Shown here piece by piece: positions 1 through 8,494 of a stretch of DNA of 64,000 bases. This stretch comes from SABY01 sp964593705 (GTDB lineage Bacteria; Bacteroidota; Bacteroidia; Bacteroidales; 4484-276), in NCBI GenBank assembly GCA_964593705.1, contig CAZQIV010000002.1:1-64000 (forward strand). The letters are read 5' to 3'. Below the pieces are notes generated by a model that was not told the origin of the DNA, did not search any database, and worked only from the letters and a program-made list of their open reading frames with translations. Every line of letters begins with the position of its first letter. The first letter of the stretch is position 1. A program made the translations under genes and the position numbers.

Positions 1-44
1 TGAAGCCAAAGATAACATTTTTTGAACTATCAACCATATTTTAG

Positions 45-179
45 ATTAGAGCCACCATTTTTACAAATTCGGTGGTTGATACTACGCAAATTGGACTGGC
101 GATGATTAATTCGCTGTTGAAGGGTTACGATAAAAAGGTATTGACACCGAAAGATGTTATTGTTTTATCCCATTATTAA
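45..179 (+). pseudogene. 3' fragment of an unrecognised coding sequence
   Basis: An open frame runs from just after a stop at 42-44 to a TAA at 177-179 and encodes about 44 residues with protein-like composition. The stretch TNSVVDTTQIGLAMINSLL followed by LTPKDVIVLSHY vaguely resembles the C-terminal end of LacI/GntR-type sensor domains. No start codon with a convincing ribosome site is visible. It could be the tail of a decayed gene or chance. The family suggestion is weak. Confidence 0.25.
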
Positions 180-296
180 TAATAACACAAAACCTGATTT
201 ATAAATATTTTTTTGAGCTGATTGTATCAATTTCAAAATTCTTTTCAAAATGAAGTGCGTAATATTTGGAATGCGATTCCGAATTAGGGCGTAAAA

Positions 297-330
297 TTTG
301 GAATAAGGTAAAGAAATAATCTTATTTTTG
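297..330 (+). promoter_or_regulatory. Bacteroidota-type promoter of the AAA/DUF4143 gene
   Basis: TTTG at 297-300 and TATTTTTG at 323-330 (fits TAnnTTTG) are separated by 22 bases and lie 15 bases before the ATG at 346. This matches the -33/-7 architecture known for the primary sigma factor of Bacteroidota. It implies a very short leader. Confidence 0.55.
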
Positions 331-345
331 TAAAAAATAATTTTT

Positions 346-1587
346 ATGAAGAACAGGATTATTTCAAGTACTATTGATAGAAAAAGATCTTCCCGATTTG
401 GCCGGATCATAGTTATTACCGGTGCCCGACAAACAGGTAAGACAACACTTGTTAGGCACATTTTTCCAAACTACGATTACATTTCCATTGAGGATCCTGT
501 AACTGTTGAACAGTATAAATCATTAACTGCTGCTCAGTGGAGTGCTACGTATCCTTATGCCGTTTTAGATGAGATTCAAAAAGAGCCTCGGTTAATTGAA
601 AGCATCAAATCGGTTTACGATCAATTTCCCGAGCCAAAATATATTCTGCTGGGTTCATCACAAATCATGCTGTTGAAAAAAATCAGGGAGTCGTTGGCCG
701 GCAGGTGTCAGATTGTAGAAATGTATCCGCTTACCTTGCCCGAATTATTTACCAATAGCTGGCAAGAAGAAGTTCAACTATCATATTTCCAGAAGCTAAT
801 GTTAAATATTCCTGTTGATGATATGCCTTTTCTTTTGGATGAAAACCACGTGAAGAAGCAAAATGTTTTCGATACTTACATGAAGTTTGGGGGATATCCT
901 GCCATTTCAGATACCGAAATTCATGATAATGAAAAGTTCGACTGGTTGAATAATTATGTCAGAACTTACCTGGAACGAGATATCAGGGATTTGGCCGCAA
1001 TGCGAAATTTGGAACCATTTACTAAAACCCAAAAGTTGGTAGCTTTATATACCGGTCAACTTATTAATAACTCAAAAATTGCCGTTGAGAGCGGGGTAAC
1101 ATCAAAAACAGTTCAAAGATTTTTAAACTATATGAGTATCAGTTACCAAACTCTTGTATTGCAACCCTGGAGCAGGAATTCTAAAAAACGATTGGTAAAG
1201 ACTGCCAAGGTGCATTTCATGGATGTAGGTGTATTGCGTGCCATTTTGCAACAATATGGCGAGTTGTATGGCCATCAGTTCGAGAGTGCCATCATTGCAG
1301 AAATATACAAACAACTCAAGACTATTAACCTTAATGCACAGGTATATCATTTACGTACTTCCGATGGCCGTGAGGTGGACTTACTAATTGAAACCGAAAT
1401 TGGTTACATTGCCATTGAGATAAAAATGGGTACAGTTGTTCGTTCGGTTGATGGCAAGCATTTGCGTGACCTTGAGGATATTTTGGATAAACCCATCCTG
1501 CACAAAATTGTCCTTTCGAATGATGTAAACTCCAAAGATTTTTATGATGGAGTGAAAGCACTTCCTGCGGTTAAATTTTTAAGCTAA
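346..1587 (+). CDS. AAA-family ATPase with DUF4143 domain
   Basis: Encodes 413 residues. A Walker A motif GARQTGKTT lies at residues 26-34, a Walker B-like YAVLDEIQ at 71-78 and a sensor-1-like segment LLGSSQ near 101-106, which together make an AAA_14 module. The C-terminal half matches the DUF4143 type and contains REVDLLIE...AIEIKMG near 342-362, which resembles a PD-(D/E)XK nuclease core. Such proteins are common stand-alone ATPases in Bacteroidota accessory regions. Their substrate is unknown, although roles in DNA-related defence have been proposed. The gene has its own promoter and no operon partner, because the next 800 bases are repeat DNA. The family call is firm; the cellular role is not known. 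Confidence 0.9.
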   Translation: MKNRIISSTIDRKRSSRFGRIIVITGARQTGKTTLVRHIFPNYDYISIEDPVTVEQYKSLTAAQWSATYPYAVLDEIQKEPRLIESIKSVYDQFPEPKYILLGSSQIMLLKKIRESLAGRCQIVEMYPLTLPELFTNSWQEEVQLSYFQKLMLNIPVDDMPFLLDENHVKKQNVFDTYMKFGGYPAISDTEIHDNEKFDWLNNYVRTYLERDIRDLAAMRNLEPFTKTQKLVALYTGQLINNSKIAVESGVTSKTVQRFLNYMSISYQTLVLQPWSRNSKKRLVKTAKVHFMDVGVLRAILQQYGELYGHQFESAIIAEIYKQLKTINLNAQVYHLRTSDGREVDLLIETEIGYIAIEIKMGTVVRSVDGKHLRDLEDILDKPILHKIVLSNDVNSKDFYDGVKALPAVKFLS

Positions 1588-1740
1588 ACCGGGAAACATG
1601 AAAGAAGCAATCAGTTCAATGGCATAAAGGAGGAAGGGAAAGTCTAACTACCGGAATGCCCGATCCCTGAAGCTATTATTTTTGTTGGGTCTCCAGAAAA
1701 AACTCCATACCATTGTCGTATAGTAGATTCAGGATGTTAA

Positions 1741-1770
1741 TTCCGGAAAATTCTACCGAATTTTCCGGAA
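1741..1770. terminator. Perfect 13-bp hairpin downstream of the ATPase gene
   Basis: TTCCGGAAAATTC (1741-1753) and GAATTTTCCGGAA (1758-1770) form a perfect 13-bp stem with a 4-base loop, followed shortly by a run of T. It lies 154 bases after the ATPase stop. It could be a terminator for rightward transcription or a protein-binding palindrome; the distance makes the terminator reading uncertain. Confidence 0.4.
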
Positions 1771-1864
1771 TAAGTTTTTAGGTACTACTGCGAATTTAGT
1801 GGAAAGTAAAATATTATGATTTAATAGTTGTTGGTGACAAATAGTAGTGATAAAAATTTGCAAA

Positions 1865-2300
1865 TAGATTCCAGCCTTGCCAGCGAGGCAGGCTCAACTC
1901 GCTGCGAAGCGGGTCTCAGTCCCCGAAGGGTCGGAGTCCCGCACGTGCGGGACTGCGCTCCTACCAATGACATGTTTGTGTATAGTACTGAAACCCTTAC
2001 TATTAGAGAGACCTCTCAGTTGCTACCCTCCTTCGAGGTGACATGGATTTGAGGGATTTGGGGGTGGGTGAAAGTGGGTGCGAAGCGCCCACTTTCACCC
2101 ACCCCATTTACAACCTGGGACTTTGTCATTTCGACTGGTAAAACGCAGCGTAGCAAGTTTTGGAGGGAGAAATCTATTCCCTCCAGTTCCCGCAAGGGCG
2201 GGATTTCCCCGAAGGGTCGGGGTCTCGCACCTGCGGGACTTCACTCAACATCTCCTCATTATGCCCAAAAACTTTAGGTGAACTCCCGAAATGACAAAGC
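1865..2300 (+). repeat. Dispersed intergenic repeat (MITE-like family, copy 1, right end missing)
   Basis: This fills most of the 800-base gap between the ATPase and beta-galactosidase genes. The part from about 1963 (ATGACATGTTTGTGTA at 1967-1982) to about 2300 matches the copy at 55335-55688, and its right part matches, in reverse, a copy at about 42668-42900. It contains several GC-rich hairpins, including 'cccgcacgtgcggg'-type palindromes and an 18-bp perfect stem at 2061-2105. Codon-like frames here are only translations of repeats. The right terminal inverted repeat seen in the 55.3 kb copy is absent. Confidence 0.7.
2061..2105. repeat. 18-bp perfect stem with conserved TGCGAAGCG loop
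   Basis: GGGGTGGGTGAAAGTGGG (2061-2078) pairs perfectly with 2088-2105 around the loop TGCGAAGCG. The homologous hairpin at 55451-55497 keeps the loop but has different arms that still pair. This covariation points to selection on structure, or to a transposition constraint. Confidence 0.75.
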
Positions 2301-2388
2301 TATTCATAAAAGTCAGGAGGGTGGCAAGAAATCTGTTTACAGTAATAGCAATTATTTACATCCACAAAAATGGTAGTAGAACCAGTTT

Positions 2389-5300
2389 TTAATCAATATC
2401 CCACTGATGAAAATCGAAAGGATTGATTTGACCCTGGTTGAAACTTTTTAGCCTGAATCTAAAATGATAATCCCCGGCAGGTAAAATATACTGCGGGTGC
2501 GGTCTTGCACCCCAACTGTTGTCGCCGGCTACACCCATTTGTTTGAGGTCGAGGGTGATGAATATTTCATCTCTAAGTACAATGTCGTTGGTGTGCCGGT
2601 AATTCTGTTTGATTCCCTGATCAAAATCTTCGATTGAATTATGCAAGGCTGAAAATGAAAAATCACTGAGTCCATCGATAATTATCCCATTCCCGTTGTC
2701 ATCAGTGAGCGTCATCCACCGGGTATCAGTTTTATATCCATTTTCCTGGGGACGGATATAAGGGAAGTATTGCTCAGAGACAGAACTTTCATAAAGATCA
2801 ACATAAGCCGATGTGTTCCTGTCGCAGTAATTTTCGTGAGGTCCCCGGCCAAACCATTGCAGGTTTTCATAGTTGCCGGGAATGGCAAAACGAACACCAA
2901 ATCGTGGGAGTTCAGGTCTTATAGACCTCAAATCCGAATATTCGGCTATCATTTCAAATCCCTCTTTCGATTGGATGGAATCATTTTTCATTTCATCAAA
3001 ATCAAAATAAAGCAACAATCCATCCTCATTTCCCAGCAATGGACGTGCATTGAACATCACAATATCTTTAGCATCGAGCGTTCTGTTCCATAAACGGAAC
3101 TCATCAATTTTCCCATTAAAAAGTCGCTCACCTTCGCGGTAACCACCAATGTAGCTTACGCCAGATATGTCCAAAGGCTGGGCTTCATCATATTCAATGG
3201 TTTGGATAAATTCGCCATTAACATATAATTTAAGTTGCTTTTGAAACTGGCTGTAAACCACTGAAACATGGTACCATTCATTTTTTTGAAAAGGATAAAT
3301 AAAAGCTTCCGCATCGTTGCCGCCCAGGAAAAAATAGAGATTGCCATCATCCCTAAACTCATAATGAAGTTTCTTTTTTGCCCAGTTGTGATTATCCCAA
3401 ATAGTGTTTTGATCAGAAAATCCGGTGGGATAAATTAAGGTTTCGATCGTAAATTCGGGCAGTGTTAATACCCCCGGGTCATTCAATTTTATTATTGCCG
3501 GGAGTGCGTCAAAATCCATCGCCTTGCCAAACCCATTTTTTGAGGAAGTTAAAACTTCCACGTCAGGCCTGGGCGGATCGGTCATTTCAAGACTTTCATC
3601 CACAACAATTTCACCCCGGCCATTCACCAAATAATTCAGGCTTAAATTTGCATTAACAGAGGGAAGGAAATACCTGGCATTAAATTTTATGGTAGTAGCA
3701 TCCAGTGCTTCAAATGAAGTTTCCAATAATTCCTTATTCATCGAAGCCTCTTTCCAGGGTTTGCAGCGCTTTTCCATACCATTCCCAAAATCATTATCGG
3801 TGGGCGCTCTCCAGAAATTCTGTTTAAGGGGCTCATCCAGTAGCTGCACATTATTAGCTACCCAGCTTGACAGTTCGCCGCTATTCAAATCAAACTCTAT
3901 TTCAAAATTCTCCCCGTTTATCCGGAGCTCATTTTCAAACTCAATGACTTCGATAGCTGCTGCATCGGGTGGATTTATTTTTATGGGAGGTTCATAATTT
4001 GGAATTTCTATTTGAGCCGAGGCCAATACATAATCTGCGGGGATGAGCCCATCAATACCTTTATTTATCAAATTGAAATGGATAAAATATTCGCGTTCGG
4101 GCAGAAGCTTCAGGTCGGAAAAATCCAAATCAACAGATTTACTTTCATTTGCAGAAATATCCGGGTTTTGGATAATTCCTTCAGTGATGGTTTTGCCTTC
4201 TGATTTAATTTCCCATAAAACATCAAAGCGATTGAGATTAATAAAATTGTAGTTGTTGATGATATGAAACCTACCTTTCAGCGGATCGATCATTATAAAA
4301 TCGACATATTGATAGGCTTTCTTTACCTCCTCTAATGCAGGGTGGGGAGTCCGATCCGGTGATACCAAACCATTGATGCAAAAGTTGCCATCGCTGGGAA
4401 CATCATCGGGCCCATAATCTCCGCCATAAGTGTAAAAATCCGTTCCGTTTTCATCGCTTTCCAAAAAACCCTGATCAACCCAATCCCAAATAATGGCACC
4501 CTGAAGCTGATCATATTTTTTAATTACTTCCCAATAATCCTGCAAATTGCCATTGCTGTTGCCCATGGCGTGGGAGTATTCGCACAAAATAAGCGGACGC
4601 GCCTGTTTTTCTTTCGCGTAATTTTCGATGTATTCGATGCCTGCATACATGGGGCAAAAAATATCGGTGTTTGCCCCTAATAACGCCCTTTCGTAATGTA
4701 TTGGCCTTGACGGGTCGCGTTGTTTTATCCATCGATAGCAAGCTGTAAAGTTTACACCATCGCCAGCTTCATTTCCCATCGACCATATTATTACCGATGG
4801 GTGGTTTTTATCTCGTTCAAGCATACTAATCACACGGTCAAGGTGAGCATGTTCCCATAAACTGTCTTTTGCCAAACTGCGGCTGCCATATCCCATCCCA
4901 TGCGATTCTATATTGGCCTCATCAATTACATAAAGGCCATACTTATCGCAAAGCTTATACCAGCGGGGATCGTTGGGATAGTGGCTTGTACGCACAGTGT
5001 TTATGTTGTTCTGCTTCATCAGCAAAATATCATCAAGCATCGAGGCTTCTGATATTACATGTCCTGTGATAGGATCGTGCTCGTGCCGGTTAACGCCTTT
5101 GAGCAATACCGGAACTCCGTTTACCAGCAACTGCCCATTCTTGATTTCCGATTTCCTAAACCCTGTTTTTGTTGAAACAGATTCAAGAATATTTTTCTTT
5201 TTGTCAACAAGGGAAATAACAACTGTGTAAAGGTTTGGGGTTTCGGCAGTCCATTTCCCGGGGGATTTAATTTGGAAATTGAACCCGAAATTTTCTTCCG

Positions 5301-6213
5301 TAAAATCGTCAGGCTTGATTTTCTGCTGTTCTTCATAAATAAGGCTTCCGGGAGATTCGCCAAACACCTGAAACTGCAAAAGCATCTTACCCGATTTTTG
5401 CTGTGAAGTATTTTTGATTTTTATACTTGAAGTTAAAATTCCATCCTGATAATCATCGCTAAGATCAGCCTTAACAAAAAAATCCTGGATAAAAACCCTG
5501 GGTACAGCATAAACAAACACATCTCTTTCGATACCGCTGATGCGCCAAAAATCCTGACATTCGAGATAAGCTCCATTGCTCCATCTAAAGACCTGAACTG
5601 CGAGTTTGTTGTTTTTTGGTTTTAAATAATTAGTTACATCAAATTCTGCGGGTGTTTTACTTCCCTCGCTATAGCCCAATTCATGTCCATTTATCCAAAC
5701 ATACATCACCGATTTAACAGCGCCAAAATGCAAAATCACTCTCCGTTGATCCCAGTTTTCGGAAACATCAAAATACCTGATATAAGAACCAACAGGATTA
5801 TAATCGTGAGGAATTGCCGGGGGCTGTGGATCCTCGGTCCACTCGTAGGGCTGATTTACATAAATGGGAATACCATATCCCTGAAGCTCCCAATTTGAAG
5901 GCACCGGTATGTCATTCCAATCATTGCAATTAAATTCATTTTCATAAAAATCCAGTGGTCGTTTATCAGGACTCTTTACCCAATTGAATTTCCATGTTCC
6001 GTTTAATGATAAAAAATAGGGCGACTTTTCCCAGACATCTTCAAAAGCTTGGTTTGCATCAGCATAAGGAATATAAAAAGCGTGGGCATCCAGTTTGTTT
6101 CTTCCTATTACCGCAGGATTCTCAAGATCATCCCAAATATTTCTTTCCTGTGAAAATCCATTTATAAACAATAAAAGAAAAATGATGAGGCCGGTAAAAA
6201 ATCGAGTATTCAT
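2389..6213 (-). CDS. Exported GH2 beta-galactosidase with inserted LamG-like domain
   Basis: Encodes 1274 residues from the chosen start. I chose the ATG at 6213 rather than an in-frame one 45 bases upstream because MNTRFFTGLIIFLLLFINGFSQ is a clear signal peptide. The order is GH2 sugar-binding domain, immunoglobulin-like domain, TIM barrel and Bgal_small domains. WSMGNEAGD holds the acid/base Glu near residue 482, and LCEYSHAMGN holds the nucleophile Glu near 545. A block of about 205 residues (roughly 890-1095) with the YVNGE and FNGKIDEFRLWNRTL motifs is a LamG/concanavalin-like module. It sits inside the C-terminal Bgal_small region, which resumes with WFGRGPHENY. No T9SS tail is seen. 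It is probably periplasmic, acting on beta-galactosides. It is the last gene of a leftward sugar cluster behind a 223-base gap. Confidence 0.93.
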   Translation of the reverse strand: MNTRFFTGLIIFLLLFINGFSQERNIWDDLENPAVIGRNKLDAHAFYIPYADANQAFEDVWEKSPYFLSLNGTWKFNWVKSPDKRPLDFYENEFNCNDWNDIPVPSNWELQGYGIPIYVNQPYEWTEDPQPPAIPHDYNPVGSYIRYFDVSENWDQRRVILHFGAVKSVMYVWINGHELGYSEGSKTPAEFDVTNYLKPKNNKLAVQVFRWSNGAYLECQDFWRISGIERDVFVYAVPRVFIQDFFVKADLSDDYQDGILTSSIKIKNTSQQKSGKMLLQFQVFGESPGSLIYEEQQKIKPDDFTEENFGFNFQIKSPGKWTAETPNLYTVVISLVDKKKNILESVSTKTGFRKSEIKNGQLLVNGVPVLLKGVNRHEHDPITGHVISEASMLDDILLMKQNNINTVRTSHYPNDPRWYKLCDKYGLYVIDEANIESHGMGYGSRSLAKDSLWEHAHLDRVISMLERDKNHPSVIIWSMGNEAGDGVNFTACYRWIKQRDPSRPIHYERALLGANTDIFCPMYAGIEYIENYAKEKQARPLILCEYSHAMGNSNGNLQDYWEVIKKYDQLQGAIIWDWVDQGFLESDENGTDFYTYGGDYGPDDVPSDGNFCINGLVSPDRTPHPALEEVKKAYQYVDFIMIDPLKGRFHIINNYNFINLNRFDVLWEIKSEGKTITEGIIQNPDISANESKSVDLDFSDLKLLPEREYFIHFNLINKGIDGLIPADYVLASAQIEIPNYEPPIKINPPDAAAIEVIEFENELRINGENFEIEFDLNSGELSSWVANNVQLLDEPLKQNFWRAPTDNDFGNGMEKRCKPWKEASMNKELLETSFEALDATTIKFNARYFLPSVNANLSLNYLVNGRGEIVVDESLEMTDPPRPDVEVLTSSKNGFGKAMDFDALPAIIKLNDPGVLTLPEFTIETLIYPTGFSDQNTIWDNHNWAKKKLHYEFRDDGNLYFFLGGNDAEAFIYPFQKNEWYHVSVVYSQFQKQLKLYVNGEFIQTIEYDEAQPLDISGVSYIGGYREGERLFNGKIDEFRLWNRTLDAKDIVMFNARPLLGNEDGLLLYFDFDEMKNDSIQSKEGFEMIAEYSDLRSIRPELPRFGVRFAIPGNYENLQWFGRGPHENYCDRNTSAYVDLYESSVSEQYFPYIRPQENGYKTDTRWMTLTDDNGNGIIIDGLSDFSFSALHNSIEDFDQGIKQNYRHTNDIVLRDEIFITLDLKQMGVAGDNSWGARPHPQYILPAGDYHFRFRLKSFNQGQINPFDFHQWDID

Positions 6214-6299
6214 AGTATCAATTTTATTTTCAAAAGTAAAATCCTTCAAGCGGAACAATGCACAAATTTATTGAATTTTGCCTTGCTAATAATGAGACC

Positions 6300-6432
6300 A
6301 GTCTAAAAAGCCTCAAAACCCCTAAATCCCCTGAAGGGGACTTTCCCAAACTACTAATTTTCAGTACTTCTTCCGTAGCTGACGGATTAGGGTAAAAAGG
6401 ACTAAAAATTAGCAGTTTGTGATTTTTAGACT
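6300..6432. repeat. Large nested inverted repeat between GH109-like and beta-galactosidase genes
   Basis: AGTCTAAAAA (6300-6309) pairs with TTTTTAGACT (6423-6432). Inside it, the 15-base arm at 6347-6361 pairs with 6405-6419 except for one position, and small GC hairpins (CCCCTGAAGGGG, TCCGTAGCTGACGGA) sit in between. The left end has a partial copy near 32153-32185. It lies in the leader of the beta-galactosidase gene, so it may act as an intra-operon attenuator or be a mobile palindromic repeat. Confidence 0.65.
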
Positions 6433-6436
6433 AAAC

Positions 6437-7798
6437 TCAATATTCATTTCCGATCCCAAAAACCGGGTTTCTTTTTATCCACCTTCCCCGGGTAAAGTCG
6501 GGGAAGTCTTGTGGCTCTCCGTTATTGGCAACCGATTGCTCCGACAAGGGCGTGATTACACTCCAGGCTGCGGCATCATATACATCAAGCGGTGGTTCAA
6601 TATTTCGTTTAACAGATTCTACAAAAGCATTGAGGACGAAGAAGTCCATGCCGCCATGGCCTGCTCCAACGGCTTGTTCCTCGTATTTTTTCCAGAGAGG
6701 ATGGTCATATTGTTCGAGATAGGGCGCTGAGTCTTCCCAACGGTGGGGCTTGCTTACATCTTCTATATAAATCTGATTCCCGTCTTTCATCCACAAACCT
6801 TTGGTACCCTGCACCCTGAATCCCAACGAATATGGCCGTGGCAGTGTAGTATCATGAATTACAATAACCGATTCGCCATTGGCAGTAGAAATTGTGGTGG
6901 TAACAATATCCCCCATTTTCCATTTCAATTTGGCATTGGGATGATCCCCTCCCCCATTCTTAACAATATAATCGTTTAAACCCCTCGCCTTAGTGGATGT
7001 TGAGGTCAGGGAAACAAAGCGATTTCCGCGATTGATGTCGAGGTAATTTCCAATGGGGCCAATACCGTGTGTGGGGTAAATATCTCCATCTCTTTTCAGG
7101 TAGTGTTCGGTTCTCCATTTAGCTTCTGAGTAGGCTTCGGGACCAAACTTTAGTCCGCCGCCATAAGCTTGCTCACCATTGTTAAACAACACCTGGCGCA
7201 AATCGTGCTGATAGCCACAGTGACAATGCACCAACTCACCAAAAACACCCTGCTTCACCATGTTGTGAATAGCCATGATGTCCCTGCGATAGCAAACATT
7301 TTCGAGGATCATACACGGCGAACCGGTGGCTTCGGATGTGTTGACCAAATCCCAGCAATCTTCTATGGTGTTGGCGGCAGATACCTCAACTCCTGCAAAC
7401 TTTCCGGCCTTCATGGTATCGATGGCCATGGTGGGATGCCAAAGCCAGGGGGTGGAAATAATGACTCCCTGAACATCGTTTCGTCCCAATAAATCGCGAT
7501 AAGCATAATCGCTTCCAGTATAAACCTCCGGTCTTTTATAACCGGCCTTTTCAATCATTTTCAAAGCTGTGTTCACCATCTGCTGATCAACATCGCAAAT
7601 GGCGGGAATCTCAATATCATTTCTCTGGAGCAAATTGTTAAGGTGGTTTTGTCCGCGCAAGCCCACACCGATGAGGGCAATACGGGTTTTTTCGGGTTTT
7701 AATGGATTTGAAAACAGAATGGATGGTGCTGCCGCCAGCCCAAATCCCGCGATAGCGGAAGCTTTAATGAAATTTCGTCGAGTAAAGTCTTTTTCCAT
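6437..7798 (-). CDS. Gfo/Idh/MocA-fold enzyme, GH109-like (NAD-dependent glycosidase)
   Basis: Encodes 453 residues. The N-terminus has a Tat-type signal, TRRNFIKASAIAGFGLAAA. A Rossmann NAD-binding motif GVGLRG lies near residues 44-49, followed by STPWLWHP, EVSAAN, YPTHGIGP (near 241-248) and HGGMDFF towards the C-terminus. This set is typical of the GH109 branch. Enzymes in that family cleave alpha-N-acetylgalactosaminides, and some relatives other glycosides, by a redox mechanism with bound NAD. The Tat signal suits export of a protein folded around its cofactor. The gene starts 11 bases after the GDSL hydrolase gene ends, in the same leftward operon. A plain exported oxidoreductase is the alternative; the exact sugar is not predictable. 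Confidence 0.85.
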   Translation of the reverse strand: MEKDFTRRNFIKASAIAGFGLAAAPSILFSNPLKPEKTRIALIGVGLRGQNHLNNLLQRNDIEIPAICDVDQQMVNTALKMIEKAGYKRPEVYTGSDYAYRDLLGRNDVQGVIISTPWLWHPTMAIDTMKAGKFAGVEVSAANTIEDCWDLVNTSEATGSPCMILENVCYRRDIMAIHNMVKQGVFGELVHCHCGYQHDLRQVLFNNGEQAYGGGLKFGPEAYSEAKWRTEHYLKRDGDIYPTHGIGPIGNYLDINRGNRFVSLTSTSTKARGLNDYIVKNGGGDHPNAKLKWKMGDIVTTTISTANGESVIVIHDTTLPRPYSLGFRVQGTKGLWMKDGNQIYIEDVSKPHRWEDSAPYLEQYDHPLWKKYEEQAVGAGHGGMDFFVLNAFVESVKRNIEPPLDVYDAAAWSVITPLSEQSVANNGEPQDFPDFTRGRWIKRNPVFGIGNEY

Positions 7799-7809
7799 TT
7801 TTGTATAAT

Positions 7810-8451
7810 TTATTCATTGTGAAAAGTTTCTTTTAAAATATCATAAGTAGTTTGAGCAATCAGGCGATTTCCATCAACATTTGGATGGACACCATCAGGG
7901 AGGAGTTTTTCAAGCATCGGGGTTTTTTTATCCATTTCCATCCATATCCTAAAATGATCAACCAACTGAAGGTTGTGCTTTTGGGCAATTGCCCTTACCT
8001 TTATCATATACTCATCCAATAGATTATTTTGCAATTCAGCATCATCTCCATCCAGATTAAAAAACCCGGAAAATGGCGTGGTGGTCATCAAAATTGGGGT
8101 TATATTATTTTGTACTGCAAGCAGCACCATTTGTTCCATGCTTAAATAAAATTGCTCAATAGAGACAATTGATTTTGTGAGGTCATCAGGGATAAAAGAA
8201 TCATTCGCACCATACATAATCAGGACTTTTTGAGGCAATAATCCTATTACCTGCCTGTTGAATCTTTGCAGACCTTCAGGAGCGGTTTCGCCAGGTATGC
8301 CGGCATTGAGCACATCAACAGGAATCCCTGATTCGCACAATAAATACTTCAAAATAACCGGCCAGGTTTCACTTACATCAGCGCCACTGTATGTTCCTTC
8401 GGTGATTGAATCACCAAAAGCTACAATTATGAATTTTTTAGCGTGTGCCAT
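7810..8451 (-). CDS. SGNH/GDSL hydrolase
   Basis: Encodes 213 residues with all the usual SGNH blocks: FGDSITEG at 12-19 (nucleophile Ser), an Asn/Gly block around GIPGETAPEG, GAND at 81-84, and DGVHP at 186-190 (catalytic Asp and His). No signal peptide is visible, so it is probably cytoplasmic. Members with this compact form deacetylate sugars or cleave acyl esters. Its place between a ROK regulator (43 bases upstream) and a GH109-like enzyme (11 bases downstream) suggests removal of acetyl groups from an imported glycan, which is inference from context. Confidence 0.88.
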   Translation of the reverse strand: MAHAKKFIIVAFGDSITEGTYSGADVSETWPVILKYLLCESGIPVDVLNAGIPGETAPEGLQRFNRQVIGLLPQKVLIMYGANDSFIPDDLTKSIVSIEQFYLSMEQMVLLAVQNNITPILMTTTPFSGFFNLDGDDAELQNNLLDEYMIKVRAIAQKHNLQLVDHFRIWMEMDKKTPMLEKLLPDGVHPNVDGNRLIAQTTYDILKETFHNE

Positions 8452-8494
8452 TTGACAACAAAATAATGGATAGTTTCAGCTTAGACAATCTTGT

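Noticed and set aside
1828..2281. Three overlapping plus-strand frames of 67-74 residues
   Set aside because: They lie in dispersed GC-rich repeat DNA shared with 55.3 and 42.7 kb in different frames; no protein motif.
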